DNA of 64,000 nt from Novosphingobium sp. SG919 (GTDB taxonomy: Bacteria > Pseudomonadota > Alphaproteobacteria > Sphingomonadales > Sphingomonadaceae): the NCBI RefSeq assembly GCF_012932495.1, contig NZ_JABCNG010000002.1:310001-374000 (forward strand), written 5' to 3'. Position numbers and translations under genes: made by a program. Below are positions 44,600-53,855 of the stretch, one piece after another. A model generated the notes under the pieces. The model was given only the letters and a program-made list of their open reading frames with translations, ran no database searches and was not told the origin of the DNA. Every line of letters begins with the position of its first letter. The stretch's first letter is position 1.

Positions 44600-46697
44600 G
44601 GTCGGCAATCTCGTATCCAAAGGCGGAGCGGGCGGTGAGGCCGGCATCCTGGCTGGCCAGGGTTTCCTTGGCGGGATGGAGCGGCGGCGGCGTGGTGAAC
44701 GGGGCAATGCCCAGCGCGGTGTAGATCTCGCTGGGGAAATAGGCGACCCCGCCGCGCAGCACCAGGCGGGGGCGGCGGATGGCGGCAATGTCTTCCACCG
44801 GATTGCCCGGCACCAGCACCAGATCAGCGAGCTTGCCCCGCGCGATCGTGCCCAGTTGCCCCTCCCGCCCCAAAAAGCGCTCGGCATCCAGCGTGCCCGT
44901 GCGCAGCGCCTGCGCCGGGGTAAGGCCGGCCTGCACATAGAGCTCCAGCTCGCGCTGCACGGCAAAGCCGGTCGCTTCATCGGTGCCGGGCAGCAGGGTG
45001 ATGCCCGCGCGGTGCAACATGCCGATGGTTTCCAGCACTTTGGCAAAGCCGCTGTGATAGGCCGCATCGGCGGCGGCATCGGGCAGGCTGACGAACGACC
45101 GCTGGCGATAGCGCTGGAAGCCGATCGGCATGTTGGCGAGGAAATCCTCCTGCCCCGGCGGTACGTGCCCGGCGCGGCTGAGCATCAGCTGTTCGAGGAT
45201 CGAGGCCGTGGTATCGAGCGCGACATGATGCTGCTGCATCAGCCCCACGGTGTGCTGCACGGCGGGCGCGGACAGATCGAGGCTGCCCGCGCGTGCCATG
45301 GCCGTCAGGCGCAAGGGCGTGCGGCTGTCTTCGCCTGGCTTGAGAATCCAGCCCAGCATCAACTGGTTGATATGGGCAATGGAATCATAGCCATCGGCAA
45401 TCACCCGGTCGGGCGTGTCGAAGGCGGGGACATGGCCGGTCACTTTCAGGCCGAGGCGATGCGCCTCTGCCGCGATGGGCGCCACCCAATCGGGGTTCAT
45501 CGAATTGTAGATCTTGATTTCGGCATAGCCGCGCGTGGCGTACCAGCGCACGTCCTTGAGCGCTTCGTCCACGCTGGCGGGAATGAAGCCGAAGCGCGCC
45601 GAATAGGGGCTGCGCCCCTCGATGAAGCCATTGGGCACGATGCGCGGCCAGGCCACTTGCCCGGCATCGACGCGGGTGATCAGGTCCTGCAGGAACGCGT
45701 TGTCGTTGCCCATGTCGCGCGTGGCGGTGACGCCGGCGGCCAGATAGAGCAGGCCCGAAGGCAGCGTGGCATGCGAATGCATGTCGTGCAGCCCCGGATA
45801 GACCGTGCCGCCCTGGCCATCGATCACCGTCTCGTCGGCCGGATCGGGCGCGGCGGGGTCTTCTGCCAAGACCTGGGTGATCGTGTCGCGCATCACCACC
45901 ACGGCCGAAAGGGCGGAGCGGGTGCCGCTGACCGGATCGAACACGTGCACGTTGCGGATGCGCAGCGGCGTGGCAAAACGGTGCGCCAGTTGCTGTTGCA
46001 GCGCCAGCGCGCGCGCGGTTTCCAGCTCGGTCGCCAGCTTGCCCAGCATGGGTACTTGCGCCTCATGGCCGGCGCGGATCGTGGTGCCATCGGCGCCGGG
46101 GCCGAACACGCCCGCCAGCCGGCCCGCGCCATCGAGCAGGACATAGCCGGGGTTGAGCTGCACCCCGGTGATGCGCCAGGCGGTGACCGGCAGGGCCGAC
46201 TTGCCGCTGCCCAGCGCGAACGTGCGCACCGCTTGCGCGCAGACCCGGCCCGATGGCAGCACCGCCAGGCAATGGTCCGGCCGCCCCATCGCCGCGCGGG
46301 CATAGAGCGCCAGGGCATAGGGGCTGTCATCGTTGGCGATGTAAAGCGGCGGGCGGGCAGAGGCCTGGCTGCCGGCGTCAGCCTGGCTTTTCCACCGCGC
46401 CACTTGCCCGGCATAGGCATAGCTTTCATCCACCGCGCCACCCATCAGCGAGGTGCCCTGGATCGTCCAACTGGTCGGTACACCCGAGGGATCGAGGACC
46501 AGATCCTCGTGATGCTTGGGGCCCCGGCCATTCTCGTCCACGCGGTAATCCACCGCCACGCGGTTGCCCTGGGTGTGGATCTTGAGCGATCCCACGGTTT
46601 CGCCGTTGGACACGATGACGAGGTTTTCGTCCGCCGCCTGTGCCGCCGCGGGCGTTCCGGCGAGAGCGAGGACGAGCGGGAGCAGGGCGCGGGTCAT
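44589..46697 (-). CDS. Exported amidohydrolase-superfamily enzyme
   Basis: This 702-residue protein has a signal peptide (RALLPLVLALAGTPAAAQAA) and an unusual N-terminal beta-rich domain of about 240 residues. An amidohydrolase TIM barrel follows, with metal ligands His307/His309 (HDMHSHATLP), a Lys in AEIKIYNS, His in TGHVPAF and IAHINQ, and Asp in PGTDEA. The superfamily includes exported Xaa-Pro and Xaa-Arg/Lys carboxypeptidase-type dipeptidases of alphaproteobacteria as well as imidazolonepropionase-like enzymes. Given the neighbours, dipeptide hydrolysis is the best guess. It overlaps both S10 neighbours. Confidence 0.85.
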   Translation of the reverse strand: MTRALLPLVLALAGTPAAAQAADENLVIVSNGETVGSLKIHTQGNRVAVDYRVDENGRGPKHHEDLVLDPSGVPTSWTIQGTSLMGGAVDESYAYAGQVARWKSQADAGSQASARPPLYIANDDSPYALALYARAAMGRPDHCLAVLPSGRVCAQAVRTFALGSGKSALPVTAWRITGVQLNPGYVLLDGAGRLAGVFGPGADGTTIRAGHEAQVPMLGKLATELETARALALQQQLAHRFATPLRIRNVHVFDPVSGTRSALSAVVVMRDTITQVLAEDPAAPDPADETVIDGQGGTVYPGLHDMHSHATLPSGLLYLAAGVTATRDMGNDNAFLQDLITRVDAGQVAWPRIVPNGFIEGRSPYSARFGFIPASVDEALKDVRWYATRGYAEIKIYNSMNPDWVAPIAAEAHRLGLKVTGHVPAFDTPDRVIADGYDSIAHINQLMLGWILKPGEDSRTPLRLTAMARAGSLDLSAPAVQHTVGLMQQHHVALDTTASILEQLMLSRAGHVPPGQEDFLANMPIGFQRYRQRSFVSLPDAAADAAYHSGFAKVLETIGMLHRAGITLLPGTDEATGFAVQRELELYVQAGLTPAQALRTGTLDAERFLGREGQLGTIARGKLADLVLVPGNPVEDIAAIRRPRLVLRGGVAYFPSEIYTALGIAPFTTPPPLHPAKETLASQDAGLTARSAFGYEIADHAD

Positions 46698-48202
46698 CGC
46701 GGCGCCTGCCCGGTCTGAACAGGAACAGTCTTGGTGATCAGCATGCGAATGTCGTTCCCCAAGGCCTGGGCCGTGGCGGCCACCGAATAGCCGGTGTGGC
46801 CCCCGTCGTAATAGCGCAAGGTCACGCGCTGCGGGTCCCAGCCCGATTGCGTGGCGAGCAGTTCGGCCGCGCCCATCGTGGTCTGCGTGTCGTAATAGCC
46901 GTTGGCGACCAGGACCTGAAAGCGCGGGTTGGCCGCCATCATCGCGGTGATCCCCTGGTAATAGGGCCAATCGGCAAAGGGGCTGGTGCCCGATCCCCAG
47001 CCCCACTGGTCGAAGCCTTCTACGGGTGCGGAAAGGACATAGGGCTGCGGTTCTGCCACCTTGAGTTCGTCGCGGCGATAGCGCTCGAACAGGCGGGCCA
47101 GGGTATCGGTGATCGCTTCGGACGCATCGGGGGCGCCGCCCTGCGTGGGCGCGGGCATGGTATAGCGCGCGTCCATGCGGCCCAGCACCAGGCCCTTGTC
47201 CTTGAGCAGTTCGACGCGATAGCGTTCCTTGGAGATGCGCAAGTCGTGCGCCAGGTACCACGCCGCCGGAATGCCGGTGAACGCCGCCAGGCGCGCGGCA
47301 ACGCGGGCGCGATCGGCGAGCGGCGCGCCGCTGCCCTGATAGAGCACGGTCAGGTAATCGCCCTTGGCAAAGGCGCGCGCGGCGGCCAGGAACGCGGGCA
47401 AGTCCATGCCCTGGAAGGCCGGGTCCTGCCGATCCGCCTTGCCATGATACCAGGCGATCGCCGCCAGCGTGGGCAACGAGGCGACATAGCTGGTGACATT
47501 GGCGGGGCGCTGGGCATATTCGACGATATTGGCCGCCTGGCCATAGAGCACCACGCCGGCCAGCGGCAGCGGATCGGGGCCTTGTGCCAGTTGCCGCGCG
47601 ATTTCGCAGGCGCGGTTGGTGCCATAGCTTTCGCCCAGCACATAGACCGGCGCCCCCGTCCGCCCATGGGCGACAAGCCAGGCGCGGATGAACGCGGCGA
47701 CTTGTGCGGCATCGGCGCGCACCGACCAGAACGCGTGGGGATCGGTGCCCGGTGCGGCGGTGCTGAACCCGGTGGAAGCGGGATCGACGAAGACCAAGTC
47801 TGCGGCATCGAGCGGCGAGGCGGGATTGTCTGCCAGGGTGACTTTGGCCGGATCGGCGGCGATATCGTCGGGGAATGCCGCCCGGCGCGGGCCCAGGCCG
47901 CCGACGTGGACATAGGCCGAGGCCACGATCGGCCCGCCGTTGAACGCGAACAGCACCGGCCGCGTGGCGGGGTTGGCGTCATCACGCAGATAGGCAAAGC
48001 TGACGAGGCGCGCCGCGCCATCGGCGGTCCTGACCTCGGTCGCCTCGACCCGCGCGGTATAGGCCAGGGCCTGCCCGCCGAACGTGCCCTTGTGATGGGT
48101 AATGACCGGCGTTGCCAATACGGTTGCCGGCTGGGGTGTTGCCGTCTGGGCATGAAGCGGGGCGGCGGCGCAGAGCAGGAGCGGAAGCAGCAGGGCGCGC
48201 AT
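46694..48202 (-). CDS. Exported S10-family serine carboxypeptidase (module B, proximal)
   Basis: This 502-residue protein has a signal peptide (MRALLLPLLLCAAAPLHAQ), FAFNGGPIVASAYVH and VDPASTGFS, the nucleophile Ser192 in LGESYGT, and the probable Asp in GYYDTQTT and His in GGHTGYS. In the glycine-rich oxyanion motif the usual GGPGxS reads GGPIVAS, so Gly is replaced by Ile-Val; the oxyanion hole may differ from its paralogues. AAAGG lies eight bases upstream of ATG 48202. It is four bases overlapped with the amidohydrolase gene and follows the metallopeptidase after 14 bases. Confidence 0.9.
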   Translation of the reverse strand: MRALLLPLLLCAAAPLHAQTATPQPATVLATPVITHHKGTFGGQALAYTARVEATEVRTADGAARLVSFAYLRDDANPATRPVLFAFNGGPIVASAYVHVGGLGPRRAAFPDDIAADPAKVTLADNPASPLDAADLVFVDPASTGFSTAAPGTDPHAFWSVRADAAQVAAFIRAWLVAHGRTGAPVYVLGESYGTNRACEIARQLAQGPDPLPLAGVVLYGQAANIVEYAQRPANVTSYVASLPTLAAIAWYHGKADRQDPAFQGMDLPAFLAAARAFAKGDYLTVLYQGSGAPLADRARVAARLAAFTGIPAAWYLAHDLRISKERYRVELLKDKGLVLGRMDARYTMPAPTQGGAPDASEAITDTLARLFERYRRDELKVAEPQPYVLSAPVEGFDQWGWGSGTSPFADWPYYQGITAMMAANPRFQVLVANGYYDTQTTMGAAELLATQSGWDPQRVTLRYYDGGHTGYSVAATAQALGNDIRMLITKTVPVQTGQAPR

Positions 48203-48216
48203 CGGGACAACCTTTC

Positions 48217-49974
48217 TCAAAGAGCGCAAGCCGTGCCGGGTGAAACCGGCACGCGCTGCCACTGCCAGGCATCGACGGTTTCGCCGCGTGGCAGGTAAGT
48301 GACGGTAAAGACATGGCCATCGCGGCGCAGGCGCAGCGTCAGTTGCTGGGTCTGCTCGCCCTGGATGCCATCCTGCGGCACGGGATCGACGATCTCGTCG
48401 CCATCGCGCACACCCGCCAGCGCGGCGGCAGAGCCGGGCACCAGGCCGCGCACGACGCGCTTGGGCTCGGCCAGCACATCGGTGGCAAAGCCCAGGTCAT
48501 AGCGGCGCAGGCGGGCACTGGTGCGGGCAAAGCACGGGCCAAAGGCGTCGGACGCCGGCAGCGGCACCGCGCCATCCAGGAACGCGCGGAAATCGGCCAC
48601 CGCCTGCGGGCCGAGATGGCGGGAAAGCTGATCTTCCCAATCGGCGTTGGTCAGTTGCACGCCGGCCTTTTGCCGCGCAAGCAGGGCCAGGACCAGCGTG
48701 TCGAGGCTTTCACGCCCGCCGCTCTTCTTGCGCAGCGCGCGGTCGACCGTTGCGAAATAGAGCATGCCGCGATCATAGGGCAGGGTGCGGATGCGGGTGT
48801 CGGCCCAGAACCGCGCCGGCACTTGCGCGTTGGGCACGCTGGCCATGGCGCTGGTGTAATAGCGCGCGGCCGTCCAGTTCAGATCGTGCAGGAACGCATC
48901 GGCATCGATCATGCCAAAGCGGAATGGCAGGCGCGCCTGGTAGAACGTGGCCAGCCCTTCGCCGAACCACGAGGATTCGAGGCCCTCGGGCCGGGTGATA
49001 TAGGGCTGGAACGTGTGGAACATTTCGTGCGCCAGCGTGATGCGGATGCTGGCCAGGTCCGCGCCGCGCCCCGTCCCGAACGTGGTGACGAAAGCATGGT
49101 GGAGGCCCACCCCGCCGCCCGCGTTGATCGGGTTGTAGCGCAGGAACACGCCATAGGGCGCGGGCCGGGTCTGCCCGAACATCTGCCGGTAATGGCCATG
49201 GAGCGCGCCGGTCCACGCCAGCAGCGCGCCGGCATCGAAGGCCGGGCGGCCCTGCCAGGCGCCGAAGAAGCCTTGTTGTGCGGGCCTTGCGGGCCAGGTG
49301 CCGATCGGGCCAGCCATGAAAAAGCTTTGCCGCAGGGCGCTGGCATCGAGCGGCTCTGCCGCCGTGACCGTGCCGGCGCCCAGCGAACTGACGCCGCGGC
49401 TGCCCTTGGGCGCGCGCGACAGATCAAAGCCGAACGTGGCGCGCCAGTGCGTGGTGCCGGGGGGCAGCAGCAGGAAAACCTGCCCGGCGGCCGAAACCGC
49501 GCCGCCATCGGCGCTGAAGGCAAAGGGCGGGGCGGGGCCGCGCGGCGGCAGGCTGGCCTGGGCGGGCACGCGGTAGGAGACGACGAGCGTGCCCCGGATC
49601 GCGCGCGGCGCCAGCCATTCCCGCCCCGGTCCGCCGCTGACGCTATCGCCATCGGCGCTGTCGGCCAGCACGGCATCGCGCGGGCGCAAGAGCAGCGGCC
49701 CGGCCGCATCGCGCGCGTGCAGCGGGCCCAGCAGGCTGGCCATGGTATCGACATTGCTGGCCAGCAGCGGCAATTGCAGCACCGGCGTGCCGGCCTTGGC
49801 GGCCAGTCCGGTCAGGCGCAGCGTTACCTCCACCGTGCCCACGCGGGCCGGGTCGGCCGCATCGGCGCGCGGGGCAAAGGTAACCGTGAGCGCGGGTGGC
49901 GCGGCATGGGCAGGTGCGGGCAGCAGCGCGGCTGCGGCCACCAGGGCAGGCAGGAGGCGGGGCAAGTGCGGCAT
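48217..49974 (-). CDS. Exported M61-like metallopeptidase with PDZ domain (module B)
   Basis: This 585-residue protein has a signal peptide (LLPALVAAAALLPAPAHA) and a beta-rich N-terminal domain. The zinc site is His316/His320 (HEMFH) with Glu339 in WFGEGLATFYQ, an 18-residue gap as in M1-type gluzincins. A C-terminal PDZ segment (VVRGLVPGSAAALAGVRDGDEIV) and a closing WQWQR motif follow. This is the layout of M61 glycyl-aminopeptidase-like proteins. It is a paralogue of the module A metallopeptidase. ATG 49974 starts the signal peptide; longer frames are not credible. The aminotransferase gene lies 25 bases upstream. Confidence 0.88.
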   Translation of the reverse strand: MPHLPRLLPALVAAAALLPAPAHAAPPALTVTFAPRADAADPARVGTVEVTLRLTGLAAKAGTPVLQLPLLASNVDTMASLLGPLHARDAAGPLLLRPRDAVLADSADGDSVSGGPGREWLAPRAIRGTLVVSYRVPAQASLPPRGPAPPFAFSADGGAVSAAGQVFLLLPPGTTHWRATFGFDLSRAPKGSRGVSSLGAGTVTAAEPLDASALRQSFFMAGPIGTWPARPAQQGFFGAWQGRPAFDAGALLAWTGALHGHYRQMFGQTRPAPYGVFLRYNPINAGGGVGLHHAFVTTFGTGRGADLASIRITLAHEMFHTFQPYITRPEGLESSWFGEGLATFYQARLPFRFGMIDADAFLHDLNWTAARYYTSAMASVPNAQVPARFWADTRIRTLPYDRGMLYFATVDRALRKKSGGRESLDTLVLALLARQKAGVQLTNADWEDQLSRHLGPQAVADFRAFLDGAVPLPASDAFGPCFARTSARLRRYDLGFATDVLAEPKRVVRGLVPGSAAALAGVRDGDEIVDPVPQDGIQGEQTQQLTLRLRRDGHVFTVTYLPRGETVDAWQWQRVPVSPGTACAL

Positions 49975-49999
49975 TGGCAGAAATCCCCCCGTTTCGTGT

Positions 50000-51196
50000 T
50001 CAGATTGCCGTGCGGCCGCTTGCCGCCTGGCGCAGGGCCGCTTCCAGCGCGGCAAGGCCGGCGTCAAGCTCGGCATCGGGCAGGCAGAAGCCGATGCGGA
50101 TGTGCCCGGCCTGGCCAAAGAATTCGCCCGGCGCCACGATCACCCCGCTTTGCGCGATCAGCGCTTCGGAAAAGGCACGGGTATCGGCAATGCCGGGCAG
50201 CGCGGGAAAGCAGATGCAGCCCGCATCGGGCAATTCGCCCGCCATCAGCCCGGCATCCACCATGCGCGCAAACCACGCGGCAAAGCGGGGCCGTGCGCGC
50301 GCGACATGGCCGCGCCAATGATCGGCAAAGGCATCGGCGCGCATCATCACTTCGGCCGCCACGGCGTGCGACAGGGTCGAAACACCGAATTCGGCGCGTG
50401 CGGCATAGTCGCGCAAGGTGGCCATCACGCCGGGTGCGCCCACGATCCAGCCACAGCGCAACACACCCAGGCCGAAAATCTTGGTCAGGCTCGACAGGCT
50501 GATCACCGCCGGCGAGAGCGCGCACGCCGGGCCGGGGCGGCTGGTCTTGTCGGCATAGTCGCCATAGACTTCGTCCACGACCAACAGCACGCCGCGCGCC
50601 TGGGCAAGCTGCGCCAGCTCGGCCAGGGTTTCGCGCGCGATGCCCATGCCCGAAGGGTTGTGCAGGTCTGACACCACGATCAGCCGCGTCTCGGGGCGCA
50701 GCGCGGCGGCCACCTGGGCCACGTCGATGCCGAAATGCGGGGCAGGGCGGGTAAAGGTATCGACCGCCACGCCCTGAACCTGCGCCGCCCCGGCAAACAG
50801 GTCGAAGCCCGGCACTTCCACCAGCACGCGGTCACCGGGCTGCAATAGGGCGCGATAGAGCAGCGCGAGGCCGCCCGTGGCGCCGGTGGTGCACAGCACC
50901 TGGTCCACATCCACGCCATGGCTTTGCGCCAGCATGGCGCGCACGAATGGATTGCCATCGCCAAAGGCGCTGACATAGCGCGGCGAAAAATCGGGTTCGA
51001 CCGTGGCCAGCACGGCCTGGCGCAGCAAGGCACGCGGTTCGGGCACCGAGCTTTCGAACAGGCTCACGATCGGGCGCGGCGCCTTGCGTGCCAGCGCCAC
51101 CGCGGCGGCCACCCATTGGGCATAAGCCATCGGCGCGGGGGCGATGGGCGGGGCGGCCAGATCGGGCGTGGCGGCAGGCAGGACAGTGCAGGTCAT
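50000..51196 (-). CDS. Class I/II PLP aminotransferase
   Basis: This 398-residue fold-type I aminotransferase has the cofactor motifs TTGATGGLALLYRAL, SDLHNPSGMGI, Asp/Tyr in VVDEVYGDY and the Schiff-base Lys in SSLTKIFGLGVLRCGW. It is cytoplasmic, with no signal peptide. It is the first gene of the leftward peptidase operon and probably deaminates an amino acid brought in by the APC permease. It resembles the broad-specificity or aspartate-type branch; the exact amino acid cannot be read from sequence. Confidence 0.92.
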   Translation of the reverse strand: MTCTVLPAATPDLAAPPIAPAPMAYAQWVAAAVALARKAPRPIVSLFESSVPEPRALLRQAVLATVEPDFSPRYVSAFGDGNPFVRAMLAQSHGVDVDQVLCTTGATGGLALLYRALLQPGDRVLVEVPGFDLFAGAAQVQGVAVDTFTRPAPHFGIDVAQVAAALRPETRLIVVSDLHNPSGMGIARETLAELAQLAQARGVLLVVDEVYGDYADKTSRPGPACALSPAVISLSSLTKIFGLGVLRCGWIVGAPGVMATLRDYAARAEFGVSTLSHAVAAEVMMRADAFADHWRGHVARARPRFAAWFARMVDAGLMAGELPDAGCICFPALPGIADTRAFSEALIAQSGVIVAPGEFFGQAGHIRIGFCLPDAELDAGLAALEAALRQAASGRTAI

Positions 51197-51229
51197 TGCG
51201 CCGATCCTATCGGGCAGGCGTTGCGCTTG

Positions 51230-51269
51230 TTATGCGATCTGTGCCCGCCGCGCGGGCGCCAGCGCATAA
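51230..51269. promoter_or_regulatory. Nested dyad in the aminotransferase/TonB divergent gap
   Basis: TTATGCG (51230-51236) and CGCATAA (51263-51269) are perfect inverted copies. Inside them GCCCGC (51243-51248) pairs with GCGGGC (51252-51257). It lies 34 bases from the aminotransferase start in a 193-base divergent gap, so it is placed like an operator. Nothing else distinct is seen in the gap except GAAAGAAAGA before the receptor start. Confidence 0.45.
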
Positions 51270-51389
51270 TCCTTGTTGCCGGGGCGGCAAAGGCGGTCAA
51301 TGCACCCCAGGGCAAAGGCCATGCTTTGCCAAGCCGGCAATAGCGTGTAGGCGCGCCCCCCTGGCAGTTGAAAGAAAGAGTGACAAACG

Positions 51390-53747
51390 ATGATCGGCAC
51401 CCTGATCGGCCCCATTGCCGGTAATGGGCGCAAGCGCGCCTGGATGGGCGCGGCCACCGCGCTGGCCCTTGCCACCACGGGCACGGCCCGCGCGGCCGAT
51501 AGTGCCAACGCCGATGCCGATGGCCAGGATGGCCCGCGCCAGATCCGCGTGATCGGCCATCCCGATCCCGAAGGCCTGCTGCCTGATCAACAAGTGCCCA
51601 AGGCGGTCAGCACGATCGGCGCGGCTTTCATCGAAAAGCAGGCGGCCACGTTCAACGCGTTCCAGCTGGTCAACATCCTGCCCGGCGCCAACGTGGCGGG
51701 CACCGATCCGTTCGGCCTGTCCACCTCGTCCAGCCTTAGCCTGCGCGGGCTGGGCCAGGATGCCATCGGCGTGACCATGGAAGGCGCGCCGCAAAACGAC
51801 ATCGGCTATTACTATGCCTATCCGGCGCAGTTTGCCGATGCGGAAAACGTGGCGCGCGTGGAATTGAGCCAGGGTTCGGCCGATATTGCCGCGCCGGTGG
51901 TCAACGCCGTGGGCGGCCTGCTGGCCTTGAGCCTGGATGCGCCGCACCGCGATTTCGGCGTGCTGGCCGATGCCTCGGTGGGATCGTTCAACGAACGGCG
52001 CGGCTTCGTGCGGGTGGACACCGGCACCATTGGCAACACCGGGCTGCGCGCGTTCGTGTCCTATTCCAACAACCAGGCTGATAACTGGCGCGGGCCGGGC
52101 GTGGACAAGCGCCAGCACATCGATGCCAAGATCGCCGGGGAATGGGGCAACGGCAACACCGCCAGCCTCTCGGTCTCGTACAACGATGCCAGCAATTCCA
52201 CCTATCTCAGCCCGACGCTGGCCGATTGGCAGGCGCAAGGGCGCGGCTACAACCTGTCTGCCAGCTATGGTAGCGGAGACCTCAATTATTGGCGGCTCTA
52301 TCGCCAGCCGTTCCGCAATCTCTATTTCGCCGCGCCGCTGCACCTGGCGCTGGGCACGGGGTTGACGCTCGACACCACCAGCTATCTCCAGTTCGGCTAT
52401 GGCAACTCGCCCTATGGCGCCTCGATCGGCCCGGATGGCTATTACCCCGGCACCTATCTTGGCACGCAGGCGCTTGATGCACCGCTCAAGCTGGCGGGCA
52501 CCGAAAACGGCGGCACGGTCAATGTGCTGGGCAACTGGCTGGGCGAGCAGATGCGCGCCGGCCAGATTGCCAGGCTGACGCTCAAGCGCGGCGCCCACAC
52601 GCTGACGGCCGGGCTGTGGATCGATTATGGCAGTGACCGGGTGGTGGAAAGCTTCACCCCCTTGAATGCCAATGGCGATCCGGTGGATGGCTGGGGCCAT
52701 GACGAACCCGCCGTGCACACCGCCGACGGGCGGCTCTATTCGCTTGCGGATACCAAGACGATCACCGTGGCCAAGGCATTCTTCCTGGCCGACAGCATCG
52801 CGCTGTCGCCAAAGGTCACGCTCGATCTGGGCTTCAAGGGCGTGGACCTGCTCCACGCCGGGCGCAACAATCTGCCCGGCAACCAGGGGCGGATTCATTT
52901 CGACAGCTTCGCCGCCCTGCCGCGCGCGGCGGTCCATGTGCAGGTGAGCGATCGGCAGCAGATCTTTGCCAACGTGACGACCAATTTCCGCGCGCCCGAC
53001 GAATACACGCTCTACGATACCTATGATGGCTATGGCGGCATCGCCTCTTACGGCACCACGGCGCTGAAGAACGAATATTCGCTGGCGCAGGAGCTGGGCT
53101 GGCGCTGGCAGGGGCGCAATCTTTCGGCTTCGGCCACCGGGTTCCACTATGCGTTCCGCAACCGCCTGGTGGCAACGATGGCCAACGTCAACGGCGCGCT
53201 GGTCAACACCACGCTGAATGGCGGGCGGCAGGAATCCTGGGGCGTGGACGCGGAAGTGGACTGGCGCCCGCTGGCCGGGATGAGCCTCTATGCCTCGGGC
53301 GAATGGCTGCGCGCGCGGATCAAGGACAACCTGCCGGCCGACGGCGACTACTTGCCCACGGCGGGCAAAGTGGCGGTATCGAGCCCCAACTGGCAATTCG
53401 CGCTGGGCGGCACGTATGACGACACCCGCCTGTTCGGCAGCTTTGCCCTCAAATACCTGGGCCCGCAGTTCGCCACGTTCATGAATGACGAGCGCATTGC
53501 CGGCTATGCCACGCTGGACCTGTCGGTTGGCGTGCACCTGGCCGGCTGGCTGGATGGCAAGCGCACCGATCTGCGGCTCAATGCCATCAATGTCACCGAT
53601 CCCCATGTGCTTTCGGGCGTGCAGGCGGTGACGCCGGCCGCGCGCGATACCGTGGGGACGGGCGGCACGCTGATCGCTGGCCAGGCGCCGACGTATTACA
53701 TCGGCAGCGGGCGGGCTTTCATGGTCACTCTGGCGCGGCAGTTCTAG
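51390..53747 (+). CDS. TonB-dependent outer-membrane receptor (peptidase module B)
   Basis: This 785-residue receptor has a signal peptide (AATALALATTGTARAA) and a TonB-box-like RQIRVIG. The plug is FNAFQLVNILPGANVAG to VELSQGSADIAAPVVNAVGGLL, and a 22-strand-type barrel ends ...FMVTLARQF. The polyaromatic loop GYYYAYPAQF sits in the plug. It is divergent from the six-gene peptidase operon and is the likely entry route for its peptide substrates. GAAAGAAAGA precedes the ATG. Confidence 0.93.
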   Translation: MIGTLIGPIAGNGRKRAWMGAATALALATTGTARAADSANADADGQDGPRQIRVIGHPDPEGLLPDQQVPKAVSTIGAAFIEKQAATFNAFQLVNILPGANVAGTDPFGLSTSSSLSLRGLGQDAIGVTMEGAPQNDIGYYYAYPAQFADAENVARVELSQGSADIAAPVVNAVGGLLALSLDAPHRDFGVLADASVGSFNERRGFVRVDTGTIGNTGLRAFVSYSNNQADNWRGPGVDKRQHIDAKIAGEWGNGNTASLSVSYNDASNSTYLSPTLADWQAQGRGYNLSASYGSGDLNYWRLYRQPFRNLYFAAPLHLALGTGLTLDTTSYLQFGYGNSPYGASIGPDGYYPGTYLGTQALDAPLKLAGTENGGTVNVLGNWLGEQMRAGQIARLTLKRGAHTLTAGLWIDYGSDRVVESFTPLNANGDPVDGWGHDEPAVHTADGRLYSLADTKTITVAKAFFLADSIALSPKVTLDLGFKGVDLLHAGRNNLPGNQGRIHFDSFAALPRAAVHVQVSDRQQIFANVTTNFRAPDEYTLYDTYDGYGGIASYGTTALKNEYSLAQELGWRWQGRNLSASATGFHYAFRNRLVATMANVNGALVNTTLNGGRQESWGVDAEVDWRPLAGMSLYASGEWLRARIKDNLPADGDYLPTAGKVAVSSPNWQFALGGTYDDTRLFGSFALKYLGPQFATFMNDERIAGYATLDLSVGVHLAGWLDGKRTDLRLNAINVTDPHVLSGVQAVTPAARDTVGTGGTLIAGQAPTYYIGSGRAFMVTLARQF

Positions 53748-53819
53748 GCGTGGATGGCCCAGCAGACGGCGCCGCGACGGCGCGCGGTAATCGTTGCAAC
53801 ATGGGATAAGTCACGGAAC

Positions 53820-53855
53820 GGCATGGTGTGCGCATCGTTATCGGCGCACCATGCC
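53820..53855. repeat. Inverted repeat over the start of the FAD/NAD(P) gene
   Basis: GGCATGGTG (53820-53828) and CACCATGCC (53847-53855) are perfect inverted copies separated by 18 bases that include a further GCGC pair. The right arm contains the presumed start codon at 53851. In RNA this would form a hairpin that hides the start. Confidence 0.4.

Noticed and set aside
44600..45079. Upstream extension of the distal module B S10 gene
   Set aside because: The extension is out-of-frame reading of the amidohydrolase gene. The signal peptide starts at 44599 with an 11-base coupled overlap.
53748..53850. Possible small RNA after the module B receptor
   Set aside because: GC-rich inverted bits (GGCGCCGCG) are present but short and without a promoter or T-run.
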